From Pirellulaceae bacterium (GTDB taxonomy: Bacteria; Planctomycetota; Planctomycetia; Pirellulales; Pirellulaceae): 64,000 nucleotides of DNA. The DNA lies in assembly GCA_029243025.1 (NCBI GenBank), contig JAQWSU010000039.1, positions 17,131 through 81,130 of the forward strand, in the 5' to 3' direction. Below are positions 27,036 through 36,338 of the stretch, piece by piece; within the stretch, counting starts at the first letter, position 1; each line of letters opens with the position of its first letter. The position numbers and the translations under genes are program-made. The notes beneath the pieces were generated by a model that was not told the origin of the DNA, made no database searches, and was given only the letters and a program-made list of their open reading frames with translations.

Positions 27036-28445
27036 CTAGCATGAAGGTGCAGGTAGCCGTGGCAGGATATGCTCAATCGCCTGGGCGATCGACAGTAACA
27101 TGGCATCGTTGTTCACGGACGAGTCAATCTCCAGCCCGATAGGCAAGCCGGTATCTGTTTGTGCCGCGGGCAAGCTGATTCCAGGAATACCCGCAACGCT
27201 ACCTGGGCTAGTATTGCGAATGAAGGTCATGAAGGTGGGTGTTCGCTCGCCATTGAAGGTTACGGTTTCATCGTCACCAACAGGAGAAGCGGGGAGCGGT
27301 GTGGTAGGAAAGACGATTCCAGCCACATCGTGCTGGTCAAAGTAATTGCGATAAATCGCCTGCAATTGTGGCCGTAATACATCGATTGCGTGTTGATAAA
27401 CTTGACCGGAAACGGCGGCTTCGCCCTGTAGGCTTTGCAGCATTGTCTTCACATCAGGACTCGCGCACTGTGCAACGAGTTGCTGGTAGTTGAGTTGCAA
27501 ATTATGTGTCGTAAGATACGAACTCAAATCGGCTACTGTTTCATACAACGCGATCGGGAAACCGGCATCAAAATCCAGTCTGGCAATGTCGTCGATGTTG
27601 GCCTCGATCAGGATGACGCCAGCCTCTTGTAACCTTTCAAGTACATGTTCAAGCAAACGCCCTGTTTGTTGCTCAAGAGGCTCCCAGAAATGTTTACGGG
27701 GGATGCCCAACCGCAAACCTTTGAGGGGAATGTCGATAGAGGGCGTCGGAATACCGGTGACGACGGAATCAAGTAATGCACAATCGGCCACACTTCTCGT
27801 CATTGGCCCTGCTGTATCGCGTGTATGGGAAACGGGTAAAATGCCTTGCTGGGACCAGCGACCTGTGGTCGGACGGAAGCCTACAACGCCACAGAGGGCC
27901 GAAGGTATCCGAATCGAACCGCCGGTATCGGTTCCAATTCCACCAGGAACCAGCCGAGCTCCCACGGCCGCGCCGACTCCGCCACTCGAACCACCAGGGA
28001 TGCGATCTTGATCGTAGGGGTTACGGGTTGTACCGAAATACGAGTTATTAGTGGTGACTCCGTAAGCCAGTTCGTGCAAATTTGCTTTGCCAAAAATAAT
28101 CGCTCCAGCGTCGATCAGTTTCTGAACAATTTTGGCATTCGTTCGAGGTTGATTGTTCCGAAGTCCCGGCGTGCCGCCGGTCGTTGGCATCTTGGCGGTG
28201 TCGAGATTATCTTTGAGTGCTAAGGGAATACCGTGCAGTGGTCCCAATGTCGAGTTCTGTGCCCTCGCTTGATCGGCTACCCGTGCCGCTCTCAGGACTT
28301 GCTCGGAATCATGGAAGATGAACGCATTCAAGGCATGAGAACCTTCTGCCTTCGAAAGCAGGGCTTCCGCAAAGGTACTGGCGGTCATTGTTCCGCTGCG
28401 AATGGCTGCTGCAGCTTCACTGATGGTTAGGGATGCGAGATCCAT
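27036..28445 (-). CDS. Amidase signature family hydrolase
   Basis: About 470 aa. The full Ser-cisSer-Lys triad is visible: lysine in IPLALKDNLD, cis-serine in PGGSSGGVGAAVG, nucleophile in GTDTGGSIRIPS, followed by VVGFRPTTGRWS. No signal peptide, so cytoplasmic. Closest in character to indole-acetamide hydrolase / general amidases; it is not obviously GatA, as no gatB or gatC is near and the KTSNP-type context is missing. ATG 28445 and ATG 28451 are both possible starts. Single gene. Confidence 0.9.
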   Translation of the reverse strand: MDLASLTISEAAAAIRSGTMTASTFAEALLSKAEGSHALNAFIFHDSEQVLRAARVADQARAQNSTLGPLHGIPLALKDNLDTAKMPTTGGTPGLRNNQPRTNAKIVQKLIDAGAIIFGKANLHELAYGVTTNNSYFGTTRNPYDQDRIPGGSSGGVGAAVGARLVPGGIGTDTGGSIRIPSALCGVVGFRPTTGRWSQQGILPVSHTRDTAGPMTRSVADCALLDSVVTGIPTPSIDIPLKGLRLGIPRKHFWEPLEQQTGRLLEHVLERLQEAGVILIEANIDDIARLDFDAGFPIALYETVADLSSYLTTHNLQLNYQQLVAQCASPDVKTMLQSLQGEAAVSGQVYQHAIDVLRPQLQAIYRNYFDQHDVAGIVFPTTPLPASPVGDDETVTFNGERTPTFMTFIRNTSPGSVAGIPGISLPAAQTDTGLPIGLEIDSSVNNDAMLLSIAQAIEHILPRLPAPSC

Positions 28446-29888
28446 GAACACTCGTTTTTAGTGAAAATGCAGTTGTTGGAAGGCTTGTGATCAACGAACG
28501 TTTGGCAGAGTTTAAGAAAGCCTTGCTGAATTGCAAGCTTCAATCACCAGACGACACGTTTACGACGAGTTTCCAAAACTTTGGCCCTTTGAATCTCGTT
28601 GCTGATGAGATTGATCTGCTTACCTGATGCGAAGGGCGGAAGCACGATCGATAGCAGACTTTTCAGCCCTGCTTGCCGAGCCGACTCTGTCGAAGTCTCG
28701 GATTCAGCTTCACTCACGGATCGGTGCCTCGTTTTTCGGAATGAGGGCAAAGCACGATCGACCCATCGTTAGGCAGGTTGCCACTCGAACGCGGGCATGG
28801 TTGATTCCATGCCTGATCGGCTGATTTCCGAATCGCCGTTGAATGAGATCTCGTTGTTTTTTTCTGGCACGCACCTTCGGGTGGGAGCAATATGCATGCC
28901 GGATAGGAAAAATATGCATGCCGGATAGGAAAACGTCATCTCGACGTTGGCAGGAACCGAGGCTTTGATGGTCGATGAATTCACTTTGGAAGGTCGCTGT
29001 TTTACGCAGGAACGGTAGCTCTTCTACGCAGGAACGATTGTGTGCCGATCATTCGATACGGGTAAAAGGCAACATTTGAAATGTATTAAAATCTGCTTTC
29101 TCCAACGGGGATTCCTTTTCAAACAAATTCATCTTTTGTTTTCGATGGGGAATTCTTCTGGAAGATTACCGAATCGATCGCTGGGGGCCACTGATCTTAG
29201 AAGCTGAATTAGTTTCTCGAGTTTCCGATGTTTGACGTTTCTTTTGGGCCAGCGGACAATTTTCGCGTCCTCGTTCGCAGGCCATTGACAATCGCAGTAA
29301 TCCGAAAACAATAGACGAGAGCGAAATCGAGACGAGTTCTTTTTCGATTTTTGCCAGCCAGCAAACTCAAGATAGCTAGCCTCTAAGGGTTTTCCACTGT
29401 TCCTTCGATCGTCGATGTGACCAGGGTTTCTAATTTTGTCCCGCTTGAGTGTTGCTTCAGCCATGCTGATTGATCGTTATGCCGAAGTCGGCGTTAGCTT
29501 GTCAGATCGTGCACCATTTCTGCCGCTTTGGATAGGGCTCGGGGACTTATGGTTGGTTTCCGTGATTCAATTCTTAGCGCGGACCAGGGAGGGGATTCCC
29601 TGTGGAATCTTCCATTCATTGGGAGTAAGGGGGGCGAGTCGCGAAGAGGTTCCTGCGGGGGGAATCTGCGTTTGTGCTGATAAATGCCGACGCGGTATTG
29701 CGCTGAGCAGGGGTGTTTATTGCACGATGGGCTTGGTCTTACCGGTCTTTGTAAACAACCAGCGAACTCGTTCGTCAGCCGGTTGGGTAGATGCAGTGCG
29801 CCATTGGGGAACTGCGAGACAGAGGCGATCGCATTGTGATATTGGATATTGGAGAGGATTCGGGTGCTTGAGCCGAGTGAATTGAATC
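28446..29888. other. 1.4-kb gene-poor region with short direct repeats
   Basis: Several overlapping frames exist on both strands (for example 29436-29885 plus, 29129-29464 minus) but none has a recognisable domain or sensible composition, and they overlap each other. It contains a 22-bp tandem repeat (28889-28932) and a 12-bp repeat, TACGCAGGAACG at 29003 and 29025. Possibly decayed sequence. Confidence 0.4.
28889..28932. repeat. 22-bp tandem direct repeat
   Basis: Two identical 22-bp units beginning AATATGCATGCC (28889-28910 and 28911-28932). Each contains the palindrome ATGCAT. No gene overlaps it. Confidence 0.9.
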
Positions 29889-31244
29889 ATGAATGAATTA
29901 AAGCAACGGCGTGAACGTTCTGTTTTTTGTTTCAGTCAATTTGGGACATGTGTGCTTGGCTTGTGTTTGTGTTTAACTTTGAAGTTGGATGCCAGTTTGT
30001 TTGCCGAATCACCACTGTGGAGCAAATTTCAAAATGGTGGGCAGCATGAAGTTCGCAACCAAATGCCTACCGAGTGGTCTCCCGATAGTAACATTGCCTG
30101 GACGGTAGACATTCCTGGCTACGGGCAATCATCGCCAATTGTTTCAGGTGATCAGGTAGTGGTGACATCTACCAGTGGAGAAAAAAAAGACGAGTACCAC
30201 GTGATTTCTTACGCCTTAAAAGGTGGTGGAAAAAACTGGCAAGTCGACGTCAAAAATCCATCTCCGTTTGCGAATACGCCGATGGTGAGTCGCGCCGCTC
30301 CTTCGGCAATTGCGATTCATAACAGCTTCATTGCTTTTTTTGAGGGAGGTCTGTTGGTGGGGATATCTGCCAACGGTGAAAAGCAATGGGAACGGGATTT
30401 GGTCAAGGATTATGGCTCAATTGAAGCTCGTCACGGACTGGCTGCTTCACTTGAATCAGATGGTACCCGCGTTTTTGTGTGGGTTGAAAGGAGTCAAGAT
30501 CCCTACGTCCTAGCGATCGACCCGAAATCCGGTCAGACGCTTTGGAAGGCCGAGGGAGTGGGTTCAACGTCCTGGGGATCTCCCCGACTGGTTCCGGTTG
30601 ATGATGGGGCTCACCTCGTCTGCAGTGCGATTGGGAAGATCGTGGGGATTGACCCATTGTCGGGCGAGCGACTTTGGGAATTCGATGGGATTGCTAACAA
30701 CAGTTCGAATACGCCCACGCCTGTGGGGCCAGGGGAATTTCTCATTGGCGCCTCAGAGGGGAGGGGCCAGAGTTCGGGTGGAAATGCTGCTGCAAGCAAT
30801 GGTTTGATCCAACTTGTCCGACAGGATAACGGCGACTGGAAAGCATCTTTTAAATGGCAAGCGAAAAAAGCAACATCCAGTTTTGGCAGTCCGGTCGTAG
30901 CTGGAGGAACTGCTGCCATCGTTAACCGTGCTGGTGTGTTGTATCGACTTGACCTTGAAACCGGTGAGCAGATCTCGGTTGATCGGACCCAAGCTGGGGG
31001 AGTTTGGGCGACACCCATCGTGGTTAATGAACAGATTTATCTGTTCGGATACAAAGGGACAACCAGTGTGATATCACTCAAGGATGGGAAGTCGATAGCA
31101 GAAAATCGCTGTTGGTCAGAGGCTACCGAAGAAGGCGAAACACCGCCGTTCGGCGGTGGTCGCGTTTTGTATGCGGCTGCCGTGGCTGGAGGTCAATGGC
31201 TGATTCGAAGTGGTGACAAACTTTATGCCATCCGGAACCAGTGA
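29889..31244 (+). CDS. Secreted PQQ-like beta-propeller protein
   Basis: 451 aa. Signal peptide or anchor at residues ~17-40 (cysteine-rich hydrophobic stretch). Repeated blades of the PQQ/BamB type: VLAIDPKSGQTLWKAEG, IVGIDPLSGERLWEFDG, LYRLDLETGEQISVDR and so on, about seven units. Planctomycetes have many such proteins; they bind partners or act as scaffolds, and PQQ binding itself is not shown. Its stop overlaps the longest frame of the next gene, so co-transcription is likely. Confidence 0.85.
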   Translation: MNELKQRRERSVFCFSQFGTCVLGLCLCLTLKLDASLFAESPLWSKFQNGGQHEVRNQMPTEWSPDSNIAWTVDIPGYGQSSPIVSGDQVVVTSTSGEKKDEYHVISYALKGGGKNWQVDVKNPSPFANTPMVSRAAPSAIAIHNSFIAFFEGGLLVGISANGEKQWERDLVKDYGSIEARHGLAASLESDGTRVFVWVERSQDPYVLAIDPKSGQTLWKAEGVGSTSWGSPRLVPVDDGAHLVCSAIGKIVGIDPLSGERLWEFDGIANNSSNTPTPVGPGEFLIGASEGRGQSSGGNAAASNGLIQLVRQDNGDWKASFKWQAKKATSSFGSPVVAGGTAAIVNRAGVLYRLDLETGEQISVDRTQAGGVWATPIVVNEQIYLFGYKGTTSVISLKDGKSIAENRCWSEATEEGETPPFGGGRVLYAAAVAGGQWLIRSGDKLYAIRNQ

Positions 31245-31330
31245 TGAATCGGATGCCTGCCAGGCAACTCCGTGAAAATACGATTGATCCACAATCCACA
31301 TTGCAAAAAACGTCACAAGGAGAATCTTTG

Positions 31331-32062
31331 ATGAAACGGTATACGCAGACCAGTGTCTTGTTATTCAGTGTCTTGTTATTCAGTGTCCTGTTATTCAGTG
31401 TCCTGTTACTCGCCGCAGGCACGGCAAACGCTCATTTTCCCTGGTTGACCATTGAGGACGGTAAGGCAACCTACTTCTTTGGTGAAGATCCGGCTGACCG
31501 TACTTACAAGTTGCCACCCACTATCGCGAAGGCAGAAATCACGATGCGATCGGGAGCTGAAAAATCGGCGGTTGAAACCAAGATGATCGAATCAGACAAG
31601 TTCATTGGCAAGCAGTCAGTCGCTGTGCTCCCGGGCAAAGTTGATTTGATAAGCCAAACCATTTTTGGTGTCTACAACGGTGCGAAATTGCAGTATTACA
31701 CTCAACATCTTGGTGGTGTTATGCCCACCAGTTTCTCTGCTTGCAAGCCGATCAAGGGTATGGATCTCCAAGCACACGCGGTGAATACAGAAAGTGGCGT
31801 CGACATCTATGTGCTTTGGCAAGGAAAGCCGCTTGCAGATGCAGAAGTGACCCTTTTTTGTGATGAAGGCCATCAGGAAGGTGACGGAACCACCGGTAAG
31901 GATGGCAAAGTTTCATTCACGGATAAAGAGGTCGAAGAGGGGATTAATGGAATCATGGTAGGTCACACGCTGGCTGGCGATTCGGGGCGCGTCGGTGACC
32001 AAGAATACGACTCGGCCATGCATTACCTCACTGCCACGTTTGCCGATCCCGAGGATAAGTGA
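31331..32062 (+). CDS. Exported DUF4198-like protein with repeat-expanded signal peptide
   Basis: 243 aa from ATG 31331, preceded by AAGGAGAA; a longer frame from 31241 adds 30 polar residues before the signal and is rejected. The signal core is built of repeats (SVLLF x4) encoded by a 15-bp tandem repeat, then AAGTANAHFPWL. The AHFPWL start of the mature part, and a later GKPLADAEVTLF carboxypeptidase-regulatory-like beta domain, match periplasmic DUF4198 proteins linked to metal (Ni/Co/Fe) uptake. It precedes the DUF2271/PepSY genes. Confidence 0.75.
   Translation: MKRYTQTSVLLFSVLLFSVLLFSVLLLAAGTANAHFPWLTIEDGKATYFFGEDPADRTYKLPPTIAKAEITMRSGAEKSAVETKMIESDKFIGKQSVAVLPGKVDLISQTIFGVYNGAKLQYYTQHLGGVMPTSFSACKPIKGMDLQAHAVNTESGVDIYVLWQGKPLADAEVTLFCDEGHQEGDGTTGKDGKVSFTDKEVEEGINGIMVGHTLAGDSGRVGDQEYDSAMHYLTATFADPEDK
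31352..31411 (+). repeat. 15-bp x4 tandem repeat inside a signal peptide
   Basis: Four in-frame copies of AGTGTCYTGTTAYTC (31352, 31367, 31382, 31397), the first two identical and the last two with C/T changes. They encode the repeated SVLLF/SVLLL hydrophobic core. Confidence 0.95.
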
Positions 32063-32137
32063 ATTTCCGCAACCGTTGTTCACTGAAAGAAGTGTAACTG
32101 ATTCACGCTCTTTAAAGGCTCAAAGGATTTTACCGCG

Positions 32138-34504
32138 ATGAAGTTCCGATTATTGATGCTATTCGCGGCAGCCAATACGGTTCTGAGCCCCACGATGACG
32201 TGGAGCCAGGATCCGATCACGCCGCCGCTGACCGTTTCCACGTCGAAGATCCACAAGCCGCTTCCGGAATCATTAACCTCCTTCGGAGCGGCGGTTGTCG
32301 ATGATTACTTGTATGTCTTCAGCGGTCACAGTGGCGAGGCACATGGATTTGGCAAAGATTTGCTAGTTAATCACTTTCGCAAGACTCGCTTTGATGATCC
32401 TCAGGCGGAGTGGGAAGAGTTGGCAATGCACGACTCTGCTCAGAGTACGGCTCTCGTCAGTGATGGCGTATCCCTCTATCGAATTGGCGGACTCTCCTTT
32501 TTGAATGGGGAGAAAGAAAACGAAGTCCTGTTTAATTCCACTGCCTACTTCACGCGATACGATTTGGATAATGACAACTGGACTGAATTACCGCCGCTGC
32601 CTGTCCCACGTTCATCGCACGACGCCGCGGTTGTCGGTCGAACGGTCTACGTTGTTGGTGGTTGGAATCTTCAAGGTGAGGGTTCTCGAGATGCACCGTG
32701 GCATGACAAAATGCACGGCTTTGATCTGGATGATCCTGATGCTGGTTGGCAAACGTTGGATGGACCTGGTTACGATTTGCGAGCCCTGTCCGCGGCCTCG
32801 CACCAGGGAAAACTGTACGTTGCGGGTGGAATTAGTCCTACTGGATTCTTAAGAAAAACATTCATCTACGATCCTGCTCAAGGGGAATGGACTCAAGGGC
32901 CAGACTTGTTCAATGATAGCGCAATGACTGGATTCGCCACCAGTATGTTTGCCGCGGGCGATTATCTTTACTGCACAGGTGCTTCGGGCGTTGTCTATCG
33001 ATTGGCCGATGACGGTGGAGCTTGGGAGGTAGCGGACCGACTGCTATTTCCACGGATGTTTCTCCGTTTGCTTCCGGTGGGTACGGAACGGCTCATCGCA
33101 GTTGGCGGCACGGGTGGCGTGATCGGCCGTACCGCTGCGATCGAATCGCTAAGTGTCGATCCGAAATCGAAAGTCGGTCCGAAATTAGTTTCCTGGTCAT
33201 TACCCTATGAGGGGGATGCCAAACATAGCCAGACTTTGATCATGGACGGCACAAAGCTTTATGCTTTTGGTGGTAACAAGAGTTGGGAGCCTCATGACTT
33301 CAGCCGGGAGGCTTTTGTCAAACAGGCATTTGTATTCGATGTCCCAAATCAGAGGGTGGAGCAGTTACCGGATATGCCGATGCCGGTGCAAAGTGGTGCT
33401 GGCGCCATTAATCGCCACAATAGCGAGCATCAAACCTTGGTTGTGGCCGGTGGTATGAATCATGCATCCTCCCAATTTTCGGCTCTACGAACTATTCTCG
33501 AGTTCGATCCGAACCTCAAGCAATGGTCTCAATCGGAAATCTCTCTGCCTGCACCTCGTTCAATGGCAGCGGCGGTCAATTTTGACGATGCGATCTGGAT
33601 TTTCGGAGGTAGTGATGCGGGTTCGGGACACCGTCTGTGTGAAACCATCTTGCATTGGTGGGGAGATCAGACTGCAGTTGCGCCCTTGCCCGACGTCAAG
33701 CTGCCGCACGATCGACGTTCCTATGGCGGAGCAAGGATCGGTGATGAATTCTTTCTGATTGGCGGCCTCGGCGAAAAGATGAGCATCGAAACCAGTGTCG
33801 ATGTTTTTGATATGAAAAATCGAACTTGGCGGGAAGCCAGTTCACCTCTCGTATCGCGGTTGTTTCCTAGTGTTGCGGTTGATGGAAAAAGAATTTATCT
33901 GTTTGGCGGATTCAGTAACTCAGGCGGGATTTTTTCGGAATGTTCATCGCTCGAAGTGTATGACAGTGAGACGAACGTTTGGAGTACCGTGGCTGAATCA
34001 ATTGATGGAGTCGATGCTTCGATGAGGCTGTTTAACATTGCTGGACGACTGCTTTTTTTTGGCGTCGATCGTGAGAATGATCATCAAGTCAAATTTGTAT
34101 TGTTTGATCCTGATCCCACAGTGATGCCTGAGGCAGTGGCAGCGATGAATTTTATGAGTCGAAGTCGCGGTGGGGATACCGAGCGAAATGCAAAGGCGCT
34201 CTTGCGCCGTGATACAGACAAGGATGGATTTCTTAGTCAGGAGGAACTCGGAAAACGTATGGCGACATTCTTTGTTGACGCCGATGTCAATGCGGATGAA
34301 CGAGTGAGCTTCCAGGAATTAAAAACAAAGCTCGAGGCGGATGAAAAGGCTGCTGCCGCAGACCAGCGCGATGCGGAATCGAAAGAGCAGCAAGAGGATG
34401 TTGAGCCTGCAGCATCGAACTCCGATCGCACACCAGATTCAAATCACAAGGATAAACCGACGAAAGTGGATTCCAATCCCAAGGATGACAAGGGGACAGC
34501 CTAG
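32138..34504 (+). CDS. Secreted kelch-repeat protein with C-terminal EF-hands
   Basis: 788 aa with signal peptide (MKFRLLMLFAAANTVLS...). Residues ~45-670 contain many kelch blades (YVFSGHSG, YVVGGWNL, YVAGGISP, WIFGGSDAG, FLIGGLGE, YLFGGFSN). Near residue 690 is a canonical EF-hand loop DTDKDGFLSQEE, followed by a second loop DVNADERVSFQE in which the usual glycine is E. The last ~70 residues are charged, low-complexity and rich in K, D and E. Likely a Ca-binding envelope or extracellular protein. Same strand and close spacing with the DUF4198-like gene. Confidence 0.85.
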   Translation: MKFRLLMLFAAANTVLSPTMTWSQDPITPPLTVSTSKIHKPLPESLTSFGAAVVDDYLYVFSGHSGEAHGFGKDLLVNHFRKTRFDDPQAEWEELAMHDSAQSTALVSDGVSLYRIGGLSFLNGEKENEVLFNSTAYFTRYDLDNDNWTELPPLPVPRSSHDAAVVGRTVYVVGGWNLQGEGSRDAPWHDKMHGFDLDDPDAGWQTLDGPGYDLRALSAASHQGKLYVAGGISPTGFLRKTFIYDPAQGEWTQGPDLFNDSAMTGFATSMFAAGDYLYCTGASGVVYRLADDGGAWEVADRLLFPRMFLRLLPVGTERLIAVGGTGGVIGRTAAIESLSVDPKSKVGPKLVSWSLPYEGDAKHSQTLIMDGTKLYAFGGNKSWEPHDFSREAFVKQAFVFDVPNQRVEQLPDMPMPVQSGAGAINRHNSEHQTLVVAGGMNHASSQFSALRTILEFDPNLKQWSQSEISLPAPRSMAAAVNFDDAIWIFGGSDAGSGHRLCETILHWWGDQTAVAPLPDVKLPHDRRSYGGARIGDEFFLIGGLGEKMSIETSVDVFDMKNRTWREASSPLVSRLFPSVAVDGKRIYLFGGFSNSGGIFSECSSLEVYDSETNVWSTVAESIDGVDASMRLFNIAGRLLFFGVDRENDHQVKFVLFDPDPTVMPEAVAAMNFMSRSRGGDTERNAKALLRRDTDKDGFLSQEELGKRMATFFVDADVNADERVSFQELKTKLEADEKAAAADQRDAESKEQQEDVEPAASNSDRTPDSNHKDKPTKVDSNPKDDKGTA

Positions 34505-34699
34505 CCGAGCAAAGCTAATTGCACGCCTCGAATCGTCAGCCAGGATTGACAAGAGTTAAGCGTGTTGATGCGTCTGATCGCCTGATCAAAAATTTAGCCT
34601 GGTCGGGAATTCGTTGCTTCTTCTTACAACGCGTTCAAAGCTTGACGGATTCCCAATCTCATTCAAATTCAGAAAAAAACGACGCAAGGATAAACTTCG

Positions 34700-35299
34700 A
34701 TGAAATGGTACCTGCTGATCAGCGTCCTGCTTTTCACTGTCGCTATCGCCATTGCTCCGGTAGATCGCCAAGCGAGCGATCTACGCGCAGAGGATGCGTC
34801 GGCGGGTACTGCCAAATCAGGAGTGACCGACGAGGGGTTACACGTTTGGTTTTCACTCGAACGTCCCAAGGGTCGCCGTTACCGCCGGCCTTATTTGGCT
34901 GTCTGGCTGGAAGACGAAGACGGTTTTCCCGTAAAAACAGGTGTGCTGTGGCTGCAAACCGATCAGCCAGGTCCTCGATGGCATCGAGACCTGACCCGCT
35001 GGTACAGGAATGATCGGATGCGGAAATTGGTCGAAAAAAACGATTTGATCGATGGTGTCTCGGGAGCAACTCGTGGGCCGGGCAATTACCAGGCTCACTT
35101 CGACGGTACGGATAATACCGGAAAACAACTTCCGAATGGAGAGTACACTCTGTGCTTGGAAGCTGCCCGTGAGCATGGAACTTATAAAATTATCCGCGAA
35201 AAGATTCGGTGGGGTGGTGAGCAAATTGCAAAAAAAGATCTCAACGGGAATATTGAGATCCCAAGAGCGTCCTATCAGTTCGTCCCCTTGCAGCAATAG
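34700..35299 (+). CDS. DUF2271-domain exported protein
   Basis: 199 aa with signal peptide (MKWYLLISVLLFTVAIAIA). The rest matches DUF2271: RRPYLAVWLEDEDGFPVKTGVLW, RWHRDLTRWY, DGVSGATRGPGNYQ and YTLCLEAAREHGTY. This family travels with PepSY membrane proteins, as here (19 bp to the next gene), in iron/flavin-linked redox modules. Start ATG 34700 follows AAGGATAAACTTCG. Confidence 0.85.
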   Translation: MKWYLLISVLLFTVAIAIAPVDRQASDLRAEDASAGTAKSGVTDEGLHVWFSLERPKGRRYRRPYLAVWLEDEDGFPVKTGVLWLQTDQPGPRWHRDLTRWYRNDRMRKLVEKNDLIDGVSGATRGPGNYQAHFDGTDNTGKQLPNGEYTLCLEAAREHGTYKIIREKIRWGGEQIAKKDLNGNIEIPRASYQFVPLQQ

Positions 35300-35317
35300 G
35301 CTTTCTTGTTCGCCACC

Positions 35318-35938
35318 ATGAGCTCCAGTAAGTTCTATCCCAGCTTTCGAAAAGAGTGGTACAGGAAAAGTGCTGCTGCCTTTCGTTGGTTGCACATTTA
35401 TCTCTCGATGCTCGGTTTCGGGGCCATCATGTTCTTTGCCGTGACTGGTATCACGCTTAACCATCCCACATGGCTTGGTGGAAGCGAACAGTATGTCGAA
35501 GATATCTCTGGGGAAATTCCTGTTGAGTGGTTGCGGAAGAACCCAACGGAGTTAGAAATTGCAGAGACGCTTCGCGAGCGTCACCGGTTGCGAGGCCGAG
35601 TAAAAGAATTCGAGAGCGACGAGTACGAATTTATGCTCGTCTACAAGACCCCCGGATATGCGGCTGACGTTTTTATTGACCGTGAAACTGGGAATTACAG
35701 CGTGACTGTGACTTCCACCAATCTCGTTGCGGTGATGAATGATCTGCACAAAGGGCGCGACAGTGGCGCCGTCTGGAATATCTTGGTGATTGACGGTTCA
35801 GCGATACTGATGCTATTGTTTTCACTCTCTGGATTCGGGCTTTTGTTCTATATCAAACGGCGCCGAATGACCGGGTTGACGACTGCTGTCGTTGGGACAC
35901 TTCTAATGTTCGGAATTTGGATTTGGTGGATTCCTTGA
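35318..35938 (+). CDS. PepSY-associated membrane protein
   Basis: 206 aa from ATG 35318. A basic start is followed by a transmembrane helix with histidine (WLHIYLSMLGFGAIMFFAVTGITLNHPTWL), a periplasmic PepSY-like part (residues ~50-140), then NDLHKGRDSGAVWNILVIDGSAILMLLFSLSGFGLLFYIKRRR and a final helix ending GIWIWWIP. The histidines in the helices (WLH, NH, LHKG) fit haem ligation as in PiuB/PepSY_TM reductases. Partner of the DUF2271 protein upstream; probably envelope electron transfer or ferric reduction. Confidence 0.85.
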   Translation: MSSSKFYPSFRKEWYRKSAAAFRWLHIYLSMLGFGAIMFFAVTGITLNHPTWLGGSEQYVEDISGEIPVEWLRKNPTELEIAETLRERHRLRGRVKEFESDEYEFMLVYKTPGYAADVFIDRETGNYSVTVTSTNLVAVMNDLHKGRDSGAVWNILVIDGSAILMLLFSLSGFGLLFYIKRRRMTGLTTAVVGTLLMFGIWIWWIP

Positions 35939-36338
35939 ACAGCCTCTCTGACTTCGAGTCAACGGAAATGATCGGTTTGTAATGGCGGATTCGCACGCTC
36001 CCGCCTGTTTCTAATCGACACGATCGTCGGCAATGCTGCGTGCATGACCGAAAGCATTTCAACGAAACGGAGCGATGCCATTGGGCACGGTAATGCCAAC
36101 GAAGACGGAGTTTTTGATTGTAATGATTTGGCGCGACGCTTTTAGGCGAGTGAGTGCAGGAATGCGGCAGTTGGCGGTGACTTTGTAGTGAAGCGACTGC
36201 CCTTGGGCTGATCGCCACCTGGTCTGCAGGATTTCATGGTGGGTAGAACTTTCACTGTCGCGTCTATTGAAAAGGTAGACTTTCTGGTAACGGTTATTTT
36301 CTGAAGCAGTTTTTAGGTCGATTCTGAGGTTGGCACAC
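35939..36338. other. Spacer
   Basis: 400 bp without a gene. Holds the leader of the asparagine-synthetase-like gene. Confidence 0.4.

Noticed and set aside
27036..28445. gatA (glutamyl-tRNA amidotransferase subunit A)
   Set aside because: Amidase signature fits, but no gatB/gatC nearby and the sequence character is closer to general or indole-acetamide amidases.
29436..29885. 149-codon plus-strand frame before the beta-propeller gene
   Set aside because: Composition and lack of any motif look random; overlaps other open frames; no ribosome site.
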